This document shows, in pieces, positions 8,800 to 17,172 of a stretch of 64,000 bases of DNA (positions are counted from its first letter, which is position 1; each line of letters opens with the position of its first letter). Source of the DNA: Serratia nevei (lineage in GTDB: Bacteria; Pseudomonadota; Gammaproteobacteria; Enterobacterales; Enterobacteriaceae). Under the pieces are notes generated by a model, which did no database searches, was not told the DNA's origin, and saw only the letters and a list, made by a program, of their open reading frames with translations. The position numbers and the translations under genes are program-made. Location of the stretch: the NCBI RefSeq assembly GCF_037948395.1, contig NZ_CP149940.1, positions 1,550,001 through 1,614,000 on the forward strand. The letters run 5' to 3'.

Positions 8800-9873
8800 A
8801 TGAACTTGAGCAAATTAGCACGTAACACACTTCTGTCGGTGGTGGGGCTGGCCGGGTTGGCGATGGCGCAACAGGCGTCGGCGATGCAGTGCCGCTTCGG
8901 CAACTCGACCGGCAATAGCAAGCCAACCGGCAGCGTGACGCAGGATATTGACGTCGGCCGTCCGATCGTGCTGGCCGCCAGCGACTTTGTGGCGGGCAAC
9001 CTGATTTGGCGTTCGCAGAACTTTACCTCCACCTTTACCTGCTGGGATACAGATAGATTCCCACAGGGGGAAAACGCCTACATTTACTGGAACCCGCAAA
9101 ACTCGTTCGGGGCGCTGGATAAATCGTTGTCTATTGGGGTGTCTATTAATGGCATCGACTATGATTCGGTCAACCTGCTGCAAAGCGGCAAGACGCCGAC
9201 CGGTCCAAATCTGGGGCCGGGTACGATCCGCACTAACGGCAGAAGCCCGGCTGCGCCGCAGGCGGTGACGGCCACCTATTCGGTGTATATCAAGGCTACC
9301 GGGGTGAAACCGCCGGCGGGCAACTTCCAGCCGCTGGCGCGCGCGTCGCTGTTCCAGATTGACGGCGTGGGTGGCCTGAACGCCACCAAAGACAGCAACT
9401 TTAACGCCTATATCAAGGGGCTGGACAAGATCCGCGTGATCCAGTGCAACCCGCAGATCACCGTGTTGGCCAACAACGGCGCCAGCGTCGATTTCGGCGT
9501 GCTAACCAGCTCCAGTGCCAAAACCGGCACCATCGCCAAGCAGGTGCCGTTCGATATCAAGGCTACCTTGAGCGGCGGCGAATGTGCCGGTCAGTCTTTG
9601 CAGGCCAGTTTCAGCAGCACCAACGCCGATCCGTCAGACAACACGCAGATCCTGCCGACCACCAAGCCGGGCGTAGCGATCTTCCTGACTCAGCAGCGTG
9701 ATACCAATAAAAAACCGATCCCACTGCAAACCAACGTGGATTTCGGCGGCGTGCTGCAGGATAAGCAGAACGAAGTGAAAGAGACCTTTATCGCGAACCT
9801 GAAGTGGTTGACCAATACGCCGAAGACCGGGGTGTTCAACGCAACCGCCAACGTCGACGTCACCTTCAAATAA
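8800..9873 (+). CDS. Fimbrial tip adhesin (FimH-like two-domain)
   Basis: A 357-residue protein with a signal peptide (MNLSKLARNTLLSV...QQASA) and two parts. The receptor-binding-type domain (about 27-195) starts MQCRFGNS. The pilin domain (about 196-357) holds the cysteine pair in VIQCNP and GGECAG and ends VDVTFK. The pilin domain would insert the adhesin at the fibre tip. The ATG at 8800 is chosen because it begins a signal peptide and follows AAGG; earlier in-frame starts lie inside the usher gene. With no minor pilins such as FimF or FimG in the operon, this protein must sit directly on the FimA rod or borrow adaptors. Receptor unknown. Confidence 0.85.
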   Translation: MNLSKLARNTLLSVVGLAGLAMAQQASAMQCRFGNSTGNSKPTGSVTQDIDVGRPIVLAASDFVAGNLIWRSQNFTSTFTCWDTDRFPQGENAYIYWNPQNSFGALDKSLSIGVSINGIDYDSVNLLQSGKTPTGPNLGPGTIRTNGRSPAAPQAVTATYSVYIKATGVKPPAGNFQPLARASLFQIDGVGGLNATKDSNFNAYIKGLDKIRVIQCNPQITVLANNGASVDFGVLTSSSAKTGTIAKQVPFDIKATLSGGECAGQSLQASFSSTNADPSDNTQILPTTKPGVAIFLTQQRDTNKKPIPLQTNVDFGGVLQDKQNEVKETFIANLKWLTNTPKTGVFNATANVDVTFK

Positions 9874-9890
9874 TCCGGTGTCGCTTCAAT

Positions 9891-9928
9891 AAAAAAGGGG
9901 GCAGTTCTCGCGAACTGACCCCTTTTTT
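9891..9928. terminator. Terminator after the fimbrial operon
   Basis: GGGGCAGTTC and GAACTGACCCC pair around a TCGC loop, flanked by A6 and T6, so it can end both the fimbrial operon and the convergent AraC-type gene. Confidence 0.85.
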
Positions 9929-9947
9929 GTGCCTTATGCCGTGCCGC

Positions 9948-10406
9948 TTAACGCAGCCCCATCCAGCTGGTGCAGACGCCTTCCGGCGGCTTGCCCGCAT
10001 ACCAACGAGGCAGCGTAGGGGCATCGTGGCGCGGTTCGGCCTCCGCCTCTACCGGCTGCGCCGGCCATTCCGCGACGTCCCAGCGGGTGGTGCGGCGATA
10101 GACTGCCGGGGTTTTGCCAAACTGTTTCTTGAAGGCGCGTGAGAACGAAGGCTGAGAGTCGAAATGGTATTGCAGGGCGATATCCAGGATCGGGCGTGGG
10201 CTGGAACGCAGCGCCTGCGCCGCCTGCGAAAGACGCCGCTCGCGGATATAGCTGCCGAGCGCGTGGCCGGTGGTGCTGCGGAACATGCGCTGCAGGTGCC
10301 ATTTGGAGTAGCCCGATTTGGCGGCGACGTTATCCAGCAGCAGCGGCTGGTCCAGATGAGTTTCAATCCAGTCTAGTAAATCGTGAATGATATTGACGCG
10401 ATCCAT
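9948..10406 (-). CDS. AraC-family regulator, MarA/SoxS/Rob-like
   Basis: The 152-residue protein consists of the double helix-turn-helix DNA-binding domain of AraC regulators (about residues 8-107). It contains the MarA/SoxS-type pattern DNVAAKSGYSKWHLQRMFR and the family signature DIALQYHFDSQPSFSRAFKKQFGKTPA. A further C-terminal tail of about 45 residues (rich in Pro, Glu and Trp) is not found in SoxS or MarA. It has no N-terminal ligand domain, so it is probably controlled by its amount, as MarA and SoxS are. GGAG lies ten bases before the start, and an 11-bp palindrome GTCACAGTGAC (10439-10449) sits upstream. Targets are unknown; stress or efflux genes are the natural guess. Confidence 0.8.
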   Translation of the reverse strand: MDRVNIIHDLLDWIETHLDQPLLLDNVAAKSGYSKWHLQRMFRSTTGHALGSYIRERRLSQAAQALRSSPRPILDIALQYHFDSQPSFSRAFKKQFGKTPAVYRRTTRWDVAEWPAQPVEAEAEPRHDAPTLPRWYAGKPPEGVCTSWMGLR

Positions 10407-10567
10407 GGTTTTAGTTCTCCCGCAAAAACGACATTCAGGTCACAGTGACTTAGCTTAATTATCCAAGAATATGCTTTGATAATAGGCGTGAGTGCGCCGT
10501 TACGCAAGGGTAAACCGGGGGTAAAAAGGTAGCCAAAAATGCTCTTTGAACGGCAGGGGGATAAAAG

Positions 10568-10591
10568 AAAGGCCGCATAAAGCGGCCTTTT
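10568..10591 (-). terminator. Terminator of mqo
   Basis: AAAGGCCGC and GCGGCCTTT pair around ATAAA, just beyond the mqo stop on the minus strand, with U residues following. Confidence 0.8.
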
Positions 10592-10612
10592 CAGCAGGAA
10601 ATGAGTGGAAAA

Positions 10613-12193
10613 TCAGTTAGTTTCCGGCTTCACTTCAATGTAGTTCAGACCCAGTACGCTGCTGGTGTAGCCGCGGATCTTGTTGGTCATCTCGATATCG
10701 CCGTTCAGCTTGTGGCCGTAGGACGGGATGATCTCTTTCAGCTTGCTCTGCCATTCCGGCGTCGCCACTTTGTCTTTGAACACGGTTTCCATCAGGTGCA
10801 GCATGATTGGCGCAGCGGTGGAAGCGCCCGGCGAAGCGCCCAGCAGAGCGGCGATGCTGCCGTCTTCAGAGCTGACGACTTCGGTGCCGAACTGCAGCAC
10901 GCCGCCTTTATCTGCGTCTTTCTTGATGATCTGTACGCGCTGGCCTGCGGTCCACAGCTTCCAGTCTTCCTGCTTGGCGTCCGGGAAGTACTCTTTCAGT
11001 GCGGCGAAGCGATCGTCGTCGTTCATCATCAGCTGGCCGACCAGGTATTTCACCAGATCGAAGTTATCCAGACCAACGTGGGTCATCGGCATCAGGTTCG
11101 AGGTGCTCAGCGAGTGCATCAGATCGAACAGCGAACCGTTCTTCAGGAACTTGCTGGAGAAGGTGGCGAACGGCCCGAACAGCAGCACGCGCTTGCCGTC
11201 CAGCATGCGGGTATCCAAGTGCGGCACGGACATCGGCGGCGAACCTACGCTGGCCAGGCCATACACTTTGGCCAGGTGCTGGTTGGCGATCGCCGGGTTG
11301 GTGGTGACCAGGAACTGGCCGCCGACCGGGAAGCCGCCGTAGCCGTCGGCTTCTGGGATGCCGGATTTCTGCAGCAGGGTCAGGGACGCGCCGCCGGCGC
11401 CGATGAACACGAACTTGGCGTTAACGGTGGTTTCTTTACCGTCGCGGTTCAGATCGGCAACGGTCACGCTCCAGGTCTGGTCGGCGTTGCGCTTGATGTC
11501 GCGCACTTCGTGGCTCAGGTTCAGCTTGAACTTGTCGCTGGTGCTCAGCGCGTCAACCAGCTGGTGGGTGATCACGCCGAAGTTAACGTCGGTACCCAGC
11601 GGCATGCGGGTCGCGGCGATTTTCTGCGCCGGATCGCGGCCGTTCATCACCAGCGGCGCCCACTGTTTGATTTGCGCAGGATCTTCGGAGTATTCCATGC
11701 CGCGGAACAGGGTGCTGTGCTGCAGCGCCGCGTAGCGTTTACGCAGGAAGTTGACGTTGTCGTCACCCCACACGAAGCTCATGTGCGGCACGCTGTTAAT
11801 GAAGGATTTCGGATCTTTCAGGACAGCGTTCTTCACCTGATAAGACCAGAACTGGCGGGAGATTTCGAAAGACTCGTTGACCTTCACCGCCTTGCTGATG
11901 TCGATGGTGCCATCGGCTTTTTCCGGCGTGTAGTTCATTTCGCTGAAGGCGGAGTGGCCGGTACCGGCGTTGTTCCAGCCGTTGGAGCTCTCTTCCGCCA
12001 CGCCGTTCATGCGCTCGTACATGTCGATGGTCCAGGTTGGCTCCAGCTCATGCAGATAGGTACCCAAGGTCGCGCTCATGATGCCGCCGCCGATCAACAC
12101 CACGTCGACGGTTTTATTCTTCTCTTCAGCCGCTGCCTGCTGCGTAACGCTAAACAGGCTGAGACTGAAAATCAGGACGAGTAATTTTCTCAT
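10613..12193 (-). CDS. mqo: Malate:quinone oxidoreductase
   Basis: The 526-residue flavoprotein oxidises malate to oxaloacetate and passes electrons to quinone at the membrane, bypassing NAD-dependent malate dehydrogenase. A signal-like N-terminus ([22 protein letters not shown]), also present in E. coli Mqo, precedes the FAD-binding [13 protein letters not shown] motif. Typical Mqo segments follow, such as [17 protein letters not shown] and [19 protein letters not shown]. Length matches E. coli (548). It is a single-gene unit with its own terminator. The gap upstream is about 460 bases. Confidence 0.95.
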   Translation of the reverse strand: MRKLLVLIFSLSLFSVTQQAAAEEKNKTVDVVLIGGGIMSATLGTYLHELEPTWTIDMYERMNGVAEESSNGWNNAGTGHSAFSEMNYTPEKADGTIDISKAVKVNESFEISRQFWSYQVKNAVLKDPKSFINSVPHMSFVWGDDNVNFLRKRYAALQHSTLFRGMEYSEDPAQIKQWAPLVMNGRDPAQKIAATRMPLGTDVNFGVITHQLVDALSTSDKFKLNLSHEVRDIKRNADQTWSVTVADLNRDGKETTVNAKFVFIGAGGASLTLLQKSGIPEADGYGGFPVGGQFLVTTNPAIANQHLAKVYGLASVGSPPMSVPHLDTRMLDGKRVLLFGPFATFSSKFLKNGSLFDLMHSLSTSNLMPMTHVGLDNFDLVKYLVGQLMMNDDDRFAALKEYFPDAKQEDWKLWTAGQRVQIIKKDADKGGVLQFGTEVVSSEDGSIAALLGASPGASTAAPIMLHLMETVFKDKVATPEWQSKLKEIIPSYGHKLNGDIEMTNKIRGYTSSVLGLNYIEVKPETN

Positions 12194-12654
12194 TGAATTA
12201 AATCTCTTGTGTGTAAATTCTACTCATTGCAGGTGAAAGAATTTAGCGGGAGTTACCCTGGAAAATAATGAAGCCGACCGCCCGGCGTGAGCCGATAGGC
12301 AGCGATAATGCCTTTTTGTTAATAGGGTTTTTAACGAAAAGTGAACTATTGCAGGCCGTCCGGATGCAAATTGATCGGTTCACGTTACTGGCGGGGTATT
12401 ATTGTTTGCGAGAATGTTAAAAACTACTTTTGTAACTAAAAAAAATGAATATAAGCAAAAAACGGCCGGTTGCTGTCGCAGGAATAAACAGAGAGGGGAG
12501 AAAGGCCGTATAACCGCGTTATTTCCAGGGGTTAATTGTCGCGCAATTAAACGTTATTTCGTTATCACACAATAATTGCGGTTAAATTGCAAATACGCAT
12601 CGCTAACCAATAATAAATGGCCGCCGTTGCGGGCGGCCAGGATTCACAAGGCGG
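12194..12654. other. Gene-free interval between phoA and mqo
   Basis: The interval presumably carries the mqo promoter. It is AT-rich. An inverted repeat CGCAATTA (12542-12549) / TAATTGCG (12573-12580) and the phoA terminator hairpin (12619-12638) are visible. I found no convincing small gene. Confidence 0.5.
12617..12640 (-). terminator. Probable terminator of phoA
   Basis: On the minus strand GGCCGCC and GGCGGCC pair, followed by ATTTATTA. The U-run is weak. Confidence 0.55.
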
Positions 12655-14082
12655 TTACTTGATGCCCATCGCATCGCGCATGGTGAAGAACAGATCGGTC
12701 TGATCGGTCAACCCCACCACATTGGCGGCGTGCGGGCCATAGGCCGCGACGCGCAGCTGGGTGCCGGTGTGCCCCTGCGATTCTTCTTCCGAGTTGCCGT
12801 AGCTGAGGGTCATCGGCGCGCCGTCTTTGGTGGTCAGTGTCTGGGTCAGGCCCGGCGCTTTGGCGTCGGCGGCGACGATCTGGCTGGAGTGCGCGTGGTC
12901 GGCGGTGACGATCACCAGCGTGTTGCCGTCGGCGCGGGCGAAGGCCAGCGCTTTTTGCACCGCTTCGTCCAGATCGACGGTTTCACCAATCTGCCCGCAC
13001 GGGTTGGCGGCGTGATCCTGCTTATCGATCGACGCGCCCTCTACCTGCAGGAAGAAACCGTTCGGGTTGTCTTTCAGCAGCGCGATCGCTTTTTCGGTCA
13101 TCGCCGCCAGCGTTGGCGTGGCCGCGGTGCGCGCCGGGTTGTTTTCGCAGGTTACCGCCGGCTTGTCGAGGTTGCCGTGATAGCTGGCTTTCGGCCCCAG
13201 CCAGCGCACCGGCATGTTGCCGTCGGCGAACAGGCCCAGCAGCGGTTTTTGCTGATTGGCCAGGGTAACGGCCTGCAGTTCATCCGCATTGCTCACCCAC
13301 TGGTAACCCTGCGCTGCCGCCTGGTCCTTCAGAGATTTTCCTTGCCATTCGCCGCTTTTCGCCAGTTGGTTGAAGGATTTCGCGCCGCCGCCCAGCGTGA
13401 CGTCGGCGCGGGTTTTCAGCAACTGCTCGGTGATGGAGCCGCGGCCGCCGTTTTCCAGCGCGTTAGCAGCGCATTTCTCGCTGGTTTCCTCCGGGCCGTA
13501 GCATTTGCGCGAGGTGACGTGTGACACCAGCGCCGCCGGCGTGGCGTCCTGCAGTTCGGCGGTGGAGACGTTGCCGGTGGCCTTACCGGCCGCTTTGGCG
13601 ATCTCCAGCAGCGTTGGCTGGTCTTTGCCGTTCACGTCCACGCCGAGCGCGCCGTTATAGGTTTTCACCCCGGTGGCCCAGGCGGTGGCGGAGGCGGCGG
13701 AGTCGGTTACGTAATCCGGTTTGTGGGTTTTCTTGTCCAGCGAGTAGTGGGTGTATTGCCCGGTCAGCGGCAGAGCGTCGATACCCTTGAAGTAACCGCC
13801 TGCGCCTTCGGCGTAGTTACGCGCGGCGGTGATCTCGGAATCCCCCATGCCATCGCCAATCAGCAGGATCACGTTTTTCACCGTTTTGTCCGACAGCGAC
13901 GCCTTCAGCGCGGCGGTCTGATCGCCGGCCAGACGACGGGCACCGCCCGGCTCGGTGAGGGTGCCGCGCGCGGCGCGCTCGGTCAGGCCATCGGCATTGG
14001 CCGAGGTTTCCGCCGCGATGGCGGAAGAACAGAGCAGGGCGGACAGCACGGCGCCGGCGATCAGGGATACAGCAGGTTGCAT
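12655..14082 (-). CDS. phoA: Alkaline phosphatase
   Basis: The 475-residue product has a signal peptide (cleaved near AIAA-ETS) and is exported to the periplasm, where it frees phosphate from organic esters. The catalytic serine is S128 of the precursor within [13 protein letters not shown], corresponding to Ser102 of mature E. coli PhoA. Metal-binding segments [20 protein letters not shown] and [11 protein letters not shown] are present. AAGGAG precedes the ATG. A clear Pho box and -10 lie about 60-90 bases upstream, so PhoB control under phosphate starvation is expected. Cysteines for disulfides are visible in the central part. No anomaly seen. Confidence 0.97.
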   Translation of the reverse strand: MQPAVSLIAGAVLSALLCSSAIAAETSANADGLTERAARGTLTEPGGARRLAGDQTAALKASLSDKTVKNVILLIGDGMGDSEITAARNYAEGAGGYFKGIDALPLTGQYTHYSLDKKTHKPDYVTDSAASATAWATGVKTYNGALGVDVNGKDQPTLLEIAKAAGKATGNVSTAELQDATPAALVSHVTSRKCYGPEETSEKCAANALENGGRGSITEQLLKTRADVTLGGGAKSFNQLAKSGEWQGKSLKDQAAAQGYQWVSNADELQAVTLANQQKPLLGLFADGNMPVRWLGPKASYHGNLDKPAVTCENNPARTAATPTLAAMTEKAIALLKDNPNGFFLQVEGASIDKQDHAANPCGQIGETVDLDEAVQKALAFARADGNTLVIVTADHAHSSQIVAADAKAPGLTQTLTTKDGAPMTLSYGNSEEESQGHTGTQLRVAAYGPHAANVVGLTDQTDLFFTMRDAMGIK

Positions 14083-14140
14083 GGGGTAAGCTCCTTGTCG
14101 TAATACAACAATGTAAATAACATCAAATTGTTACGTAAGG

Positions 14141-14174
14141 AGAGTAGAGCAGAGGGATGACAATTTTATGACAG
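14141..14174 (-). promoter_or_regulatory. phoA promoter with Pho box
   Basis: On the minus strand CTGTCATAAAATTGTCAT (14157-14174) gives two 7-base repeats spaced 11 bases apart, as PhoB requires in place of a -35 box. TACTCT (14141-14146) follows after ten bases as the -10. The start codon is 59 bases further downstream. Confidence 0.85.
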
Positions 14175-14212
14175 CGAAAGACGGGATGGCCCGGCGGCCA
14201 CCCCGTTTGGCG

Positions 14213-14920
14213 TCAGGCCGCGCGCGCCGGGATAGACAGCCCGCGCTGCACCGCCGGCCGCGCCAGACCTCGCTCCAGCCACTGCGCGACGCGCGGGAAA
14301 CTGTCGAACTCCACCAGCTCGCGCGCCTCATAAAAGCCGATCAGGTTACGCACCCAGCCCAGCAGCGAGATATCGGCGATGGTGTAGTCCGCGCCCATGA
14401 TCCAGTCGCGGCCTTCAAGGCGCGTTTCCAGCACGCCGAGCAGGCGTTTCGATTCGTTCTTGTAGCGCTCCAGCGGCCGTTTGTCTTCATACTCGCGTCC
14501 GGCAAACTTGTGGAAGAAACCGAGCTGGCCGAACATCGGGCCGACGGCGGCCATCTGGAAGAACACCCACTGAATGGTTTCATAACGCTGCGCCGGATCC
14601 TGCGGCAGGAAACGGCCGCTCTTTTCCGCCAGGTAGAGCAGAATGGCGCCGGATTCGAACAGCGGCAGCGGTCGGCCGCCGGGGCCATCGGGATCGATGA
14701 TCGCCGGGATCTTGCCGTTCGGGTTCAGCGCCAGAAATTCCGGCGTCCAGGTTTCGTTGTTGCCGATGTCGATCAGGTGCGCTTCATAAGGCAGGCCGAT
14801 CTCTTCCAGCATGATGGACACTTTGACGCCGTTCGGCGTCGGCAGGGAATAGAGCTGCAGCCGTTCCGGGTGCTGAGCCGGCCAGCGTTTGACGATCGGG
14901 AATTGGGTGGAATCGAGCAT
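14213..14920 (-). CDS. Glutathione S-transferase, YfcG/YghU (Nu) type
   Basis: This 235-residue protein has an N-terminal thioredoxin-fold GST domain (about residues 18-105) with the Nu-class pattern LYSLPTPNGVKVSIMLEE and the glutathione-binding FESGAILLYLAEK. A helical C-terminal domain follows, containing MGADYTIADISLLGWV. Nu-class enzymes use a Thr/Asn pair (T28, N30 here) in place of a catalytic Tyr or Cys and act mainly as disulfide-bond reductases. It is cytosolic. It is transcribed towards phoA and separated from the upstream ArsR gene by a near-palindrome at 14940-14960. Substrate unknown. Confidence 0.85.
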   Translation of the reverse strand: MLDSTQFPIVKRWPAQHPERLQLYSLPTPNGVKVSIMLEEIGLPYEAHLIDIGNNETWTPEFLALNPNGKIPAIIDPDGPGGRPLPLFESGAILLYLAEKSGRFLPQDPAQRYETIQWVFFQMAAVGPMFGQLGFFHKFAGREYEDKRPLERYKNESKRLLGVLETRLEGRDWIMGADYTIADISLLGWVRNLIGFYEARELVEFDSFPRVAQWLERGLARPAVQRGLSIPARAA

Positions 14921-14939
14921 GGAAACTCCTCGGGTTGGC

Positions 14940-14960
14940 GGGGTCGCTTAAGCGTACCCC
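14940..14960. repeat. Near-perfect 21-base palindrome upstream of the GST gene
   Basis: GGGGT-CGCTTAAGCG-T-ACCCC is symmetric except for one extra T. It starts 20 bases before the GST start codon and lies after the ArsR stop. It may be an operator, a 5' leader hairpin or a terminator for the upstream gene. Confidence 0.4.
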
Positions 14961-14994
14961 TTGAGTATTGCAGTAAAACTACCCCGCCGCCGGG

Positions 14995-15678
14995 TTACAC
15001 CGTGAGCTCAAAATGTGCGGCCAGCGCTTTTTTACCGGCGGGAGTCAGCTGCAGCTCGCGGCTGTCGAGCCGGCGGACGATCCAGCCGCGTTGAATAAAG
15101 GCGGCCAGCAGCGCGGCGCCCAGTGCGCCACCGAGGTGAGAGCGGCGTTCGCTCCAGTCCAGGCAGCCGCAGGCGAAGCGGCGGCGGGTGGGGGCGGGGG
15201 AGCAATCGACGCCCAGCCGCGCCAGCGCGGCCTGACCGACGTCGCTTAACCGGTAGTCTTCCTCACCGCTCAGCCAGTTCAGCGCATGCAGCCGATCGTG
15301 CAGCTTCACCGCCACCTCGCCCGCCATGTGGTCGTAGCAGGTGCGGGCATATTGCAGCGTGGTGGGCGTGCTGCTTTTCACCGACGGGCGCGGTACGCCC
15401 GCCAGCGCCATCAGGCCTTCCAGCGCTTCGGCCACCGGCTGACCGGCCAGCCGGAAATAGCGATAGCGCCCCTGTTTGACGCAGGCGATCAGCCGCTGCT
15501 CCAGCAGTTTCGCCAGATGCGCGCTGGCGGTGGACGGGGCGACCTCGACCGCCGCGCTGAGCTCGGTGGCGGTGTAGGCGCGCCCATCCATCAACAGGCA
15601 CAGCATGCGTGCCCGGGTGCGGTCGGCGATGGCGGCGCTCAGCGCCGCTAAACGATCTTCTATGTCGATGTTATGCAT
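14995..15678 (-). CDS. ArsR-family transcriptional regulator
   Basis: The 227 residues begin with a winged helix-turn-helix of ArsR type (about residues 8-90), with ATELSAAVEVAPSTASAHLAKLLEQ as recognition region and RYRYFRL as the wing. The long C-terminal part (95-227) is unlike small metal sensors and resembles the extended ArsR proteins that pair with a DHMAGEVAVKLHDRL helix. Cysteines in CSPAPTRRRFACGC could bind metal, haem or sense redox state. It diverges from the P450 gene at 15759. A perfect inverted repeat covers its own start codon, so autoregulation and control of the P450 pair are likely. The effector is unknown. Confidence 0.85.
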   Translation of the reverse strand: MHNIDIEDRLAALSAAIADRTRARMLCLLMDGRAYTATELSAAVEVAPSTASAHLAKLLEQRLIACVKQGRYRYFRLAGQPVAEALEGLMALAGVPRPSVKSSTPTTLQYARTCYDHMAGEVAVKLHDRLHALNWLSGEEDYRLSDVGQAALARLGVDCSPAPTRRRFACGCLDWSERRSHLGGALGAALLAAFIQRGWIVRRLDSRELQLTPAGKKALAAHFELTV

Positions 15679-15701
15679 ACTTCGAGGTTAGGCGAAGTAT
15701 G
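15676..15701. promoter_or_regulatory. Probable ArsR operator, perfect 9-8-9 inverted repeat
   Basis: CATACTTCG (15676-15684) and CGAAGTATG (15693-15701) are exact inverse copies around AGGTTAGG. The left arm includes the ArsR start codon. The repeat sits between the divergent genes, where a self-repressing regulator would bind. Confidence 0.65.
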
Positions 15702-15758
15702 ACTGCGCGTCCAGCGCTAGCCTGTGGTTATCGCCATCTGGTACCGAGGGAGAAAACC

Positions 15759-16778
15759 ATGTCCGTATGTCCTTATGCCGCCGCGCTCGCCGCCGAGCCG
15801 CAGATGCACTATCGCGCCTTGCCGCCCCTGAGCTGGGATAGCGCAGGGCAATGTTGGGTGGCCGCTACGCCGCAGTGGGTGAGGGAAGCGCTGCTCAATG
15901 CCGATCTCGGCGTGCGGCCGGCCGATGAGCCGGTGCCGACGGCCTTGCTGGAGACGCCGATGGCGCCGCTGTTCGCCGGGCTGGCGCGAATGCGCGACGG
16001 CGAGGAGCATCGCACGCTTAAGGCGGCGCTGCAGCGGGCGTTAGCTTCCTGCGACGATACTCTGATTCAGCAAACTGCGGCACACTGTGCGGCGCGGTTA
16101 GCGCCAAAGGCCCCCGAGGCGGCGGCGATCACCCGCTTTAACTACGGGTTGCCGGTCTGCACCCTCGGCGCATTGTTGGGCGTGCCCGAAGCGCAGTGGC
16201 AACATCTTATCGACGACAGCCTGGACTTTGTCCGCTGTATCGCGCCCGGCGGCACGCCGCAGCAGCTGGCACGCGGCATTGCGGCGGCGCAGCGGCTCTG
16301 TGCCCGGCTGGCGACGGGGAATGGCGTGCTGCGCCAGGCCCTGGTGCGGGAGATCGGCGACGCCCGGCTTGTGTCGGCCAATGCGCTCGGCCTGCTGTTT
16401 CAGGCCTGTGAGGCGACGGCGGGCTGGCTCGGGCAGGCGTATTTGCTGGCACGGCAGAACGGCGAAGTGGACACCGCGCTGGATCGGGTGCGGGCGCTGA
16501 CGCCACCTATCCAAAACACGCGCCGTTTCGTCTTACGCGAGACGCAGCTTGCCGGTTGTACGCTGCGCGTGGGGCAGACCGTCTTGCTGTTGCTCGGCAC
16601 CGACGGCGAACTGGCCTTCGGCGCAGGGGCACACCGCTGCCCGGGCGAACGCTGGGCGAGGATTATCGCGCGCTGCGGCGTGGCGCATCTGTGTTCGCTG
16701 AATATTGATGAGCGGGCGTTGGAATCGGTGCGGTGGCGCCATTCCTACAATGCGCGCGTACCTGAGTTTTACCGTTGA
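15759..16778 (+). CDS. Short cytochrome P450-like protein
   Basis: The 339-residue product carries the haem loop FGAGAHRCPGER with the cysteine ligand at C294. It also has a C-helix region (RMRDGEEHRTLKAAL) and an I-helix-like stretch (FQACEATAGWL). Bacterial P450s usually have about 400 residues. Here VGQTVLLLLG is followed almost directly by the haem loop, so the meander segment with the usual NRDP and FDxxR elements is absent. In the K-helix the ExxR glutamate appears as Asp (DRVR). Start chosen at 15759, after GAGGGAG; earlier frame lies over the ArsR gene. A small monooxygenase gene follows 12 bases downstream. Whether it is an active oxygenase is uncertain. Confidence 0.8.
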   Translation: MSVCPYAAALAAEPQMHYRALPPLSWDSAGQCWVAATPQWVREALLNADLGVRPADEPVPTALLETPMAPLFAGLARMRDGEEHRTLKAALQRALASCDDTLIQQTAAHCAARLAPKAPEAAAITRFNYGLPVCTLGALLGVPEAQWQHLIDDSLDFVRCIAPGGTPQQLARGIAAAQRLCARLATGNGVLRQALVREIGDARLVSANALGLLFQACEATAGWLGQAYLLARQNGEVDTALDRVRALTPPIQNTRRFVLRETQLAGCTLRVGQTVLLLLGTDGELAFGAGAHRCPGERWARIIARCGVAHLCSLNIDERALESVRWRHSYNARVPEFYR

Positions 16779-16790
16779 GAGGAAACGATA

Positions 16791-17138
16791 ATGATCGCCG
16801 TGATTTTTGAACTGCAGGCCGCCGACGGGCAGCGTGATACCTATCTGGCGCTGGCGGCGGAGCTGAAGCCGCTGCTGGCGCAGATCGATGGATTCATTTC
16901 CATCGAGCGTTTTCAAAGCCTGGCCGATCCTGCGCGCCTGCTGTCGCTCTCCTTCTGGCGCGACGAGGCGGCGGTGCAGCAGTGGCGCAATCTCGAGCAG
17001 CACCGGGCGGCGCAGGCGCGCGGCCGTGGCAAGGTGCTGGCGCAGTATCGGCTGCGGGTGGCGGAGGTGGTGCGGGACTACGGGCTGGAGAGACGCGACC
17101 AGGCGCCGCAGGATAGCCGTGGCTATCACCGCACCTGA
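16791..17138 (+). CDS. Antibiotic biosynthesis monooxygenase (ABM) domain protein
   Basis: This 115-residue protein is a single ABM-type ferredoxin-like domain. The usual elements are present: IDGFISIERFQSL, LLSLSFWRDEAAVQQWRN and a histidine in LEQHRAAQ. Such proteins are small dimers. Some are cofactor-free quinol or polyketide oxygenases, others degrade haem, and many have no known role. It begins 12 bases after the P450 gene, with GAGAGGAAA before the ATG, so the two form an operon. The pairing suggests oxidation of a shared aromatic or lipophilic substrate, but this is only inference. The C-terminal 20 residues are polar and extend past the domain. Confidence 0.8.
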   Translation: MIAVIFELQAADGQRDTYLALAAELKPLLAQIDGFISIERFQSLADPARLLSLSFWRDEAAVQQWRNLEQHRAAQARGRGKVLAQYRLRVAEVVRDYGLERRDQAPQDSRGYHRT

Positions 17139-17140
17139 AG

Positions 17141-17165
17141 AAAGCCCGCCGCCGGCGGGCTTTCT
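17141..17165. terminator. Bidirectional terminator between ABM gene and isochorismatase gene
   Basis: GAAAGCCCGCCG pairs exactly with CGGCGGGCTTTC, lying between two convergent genes. Confidence 0.75.
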
Positions 17166-17172
17166 TCGCCCG

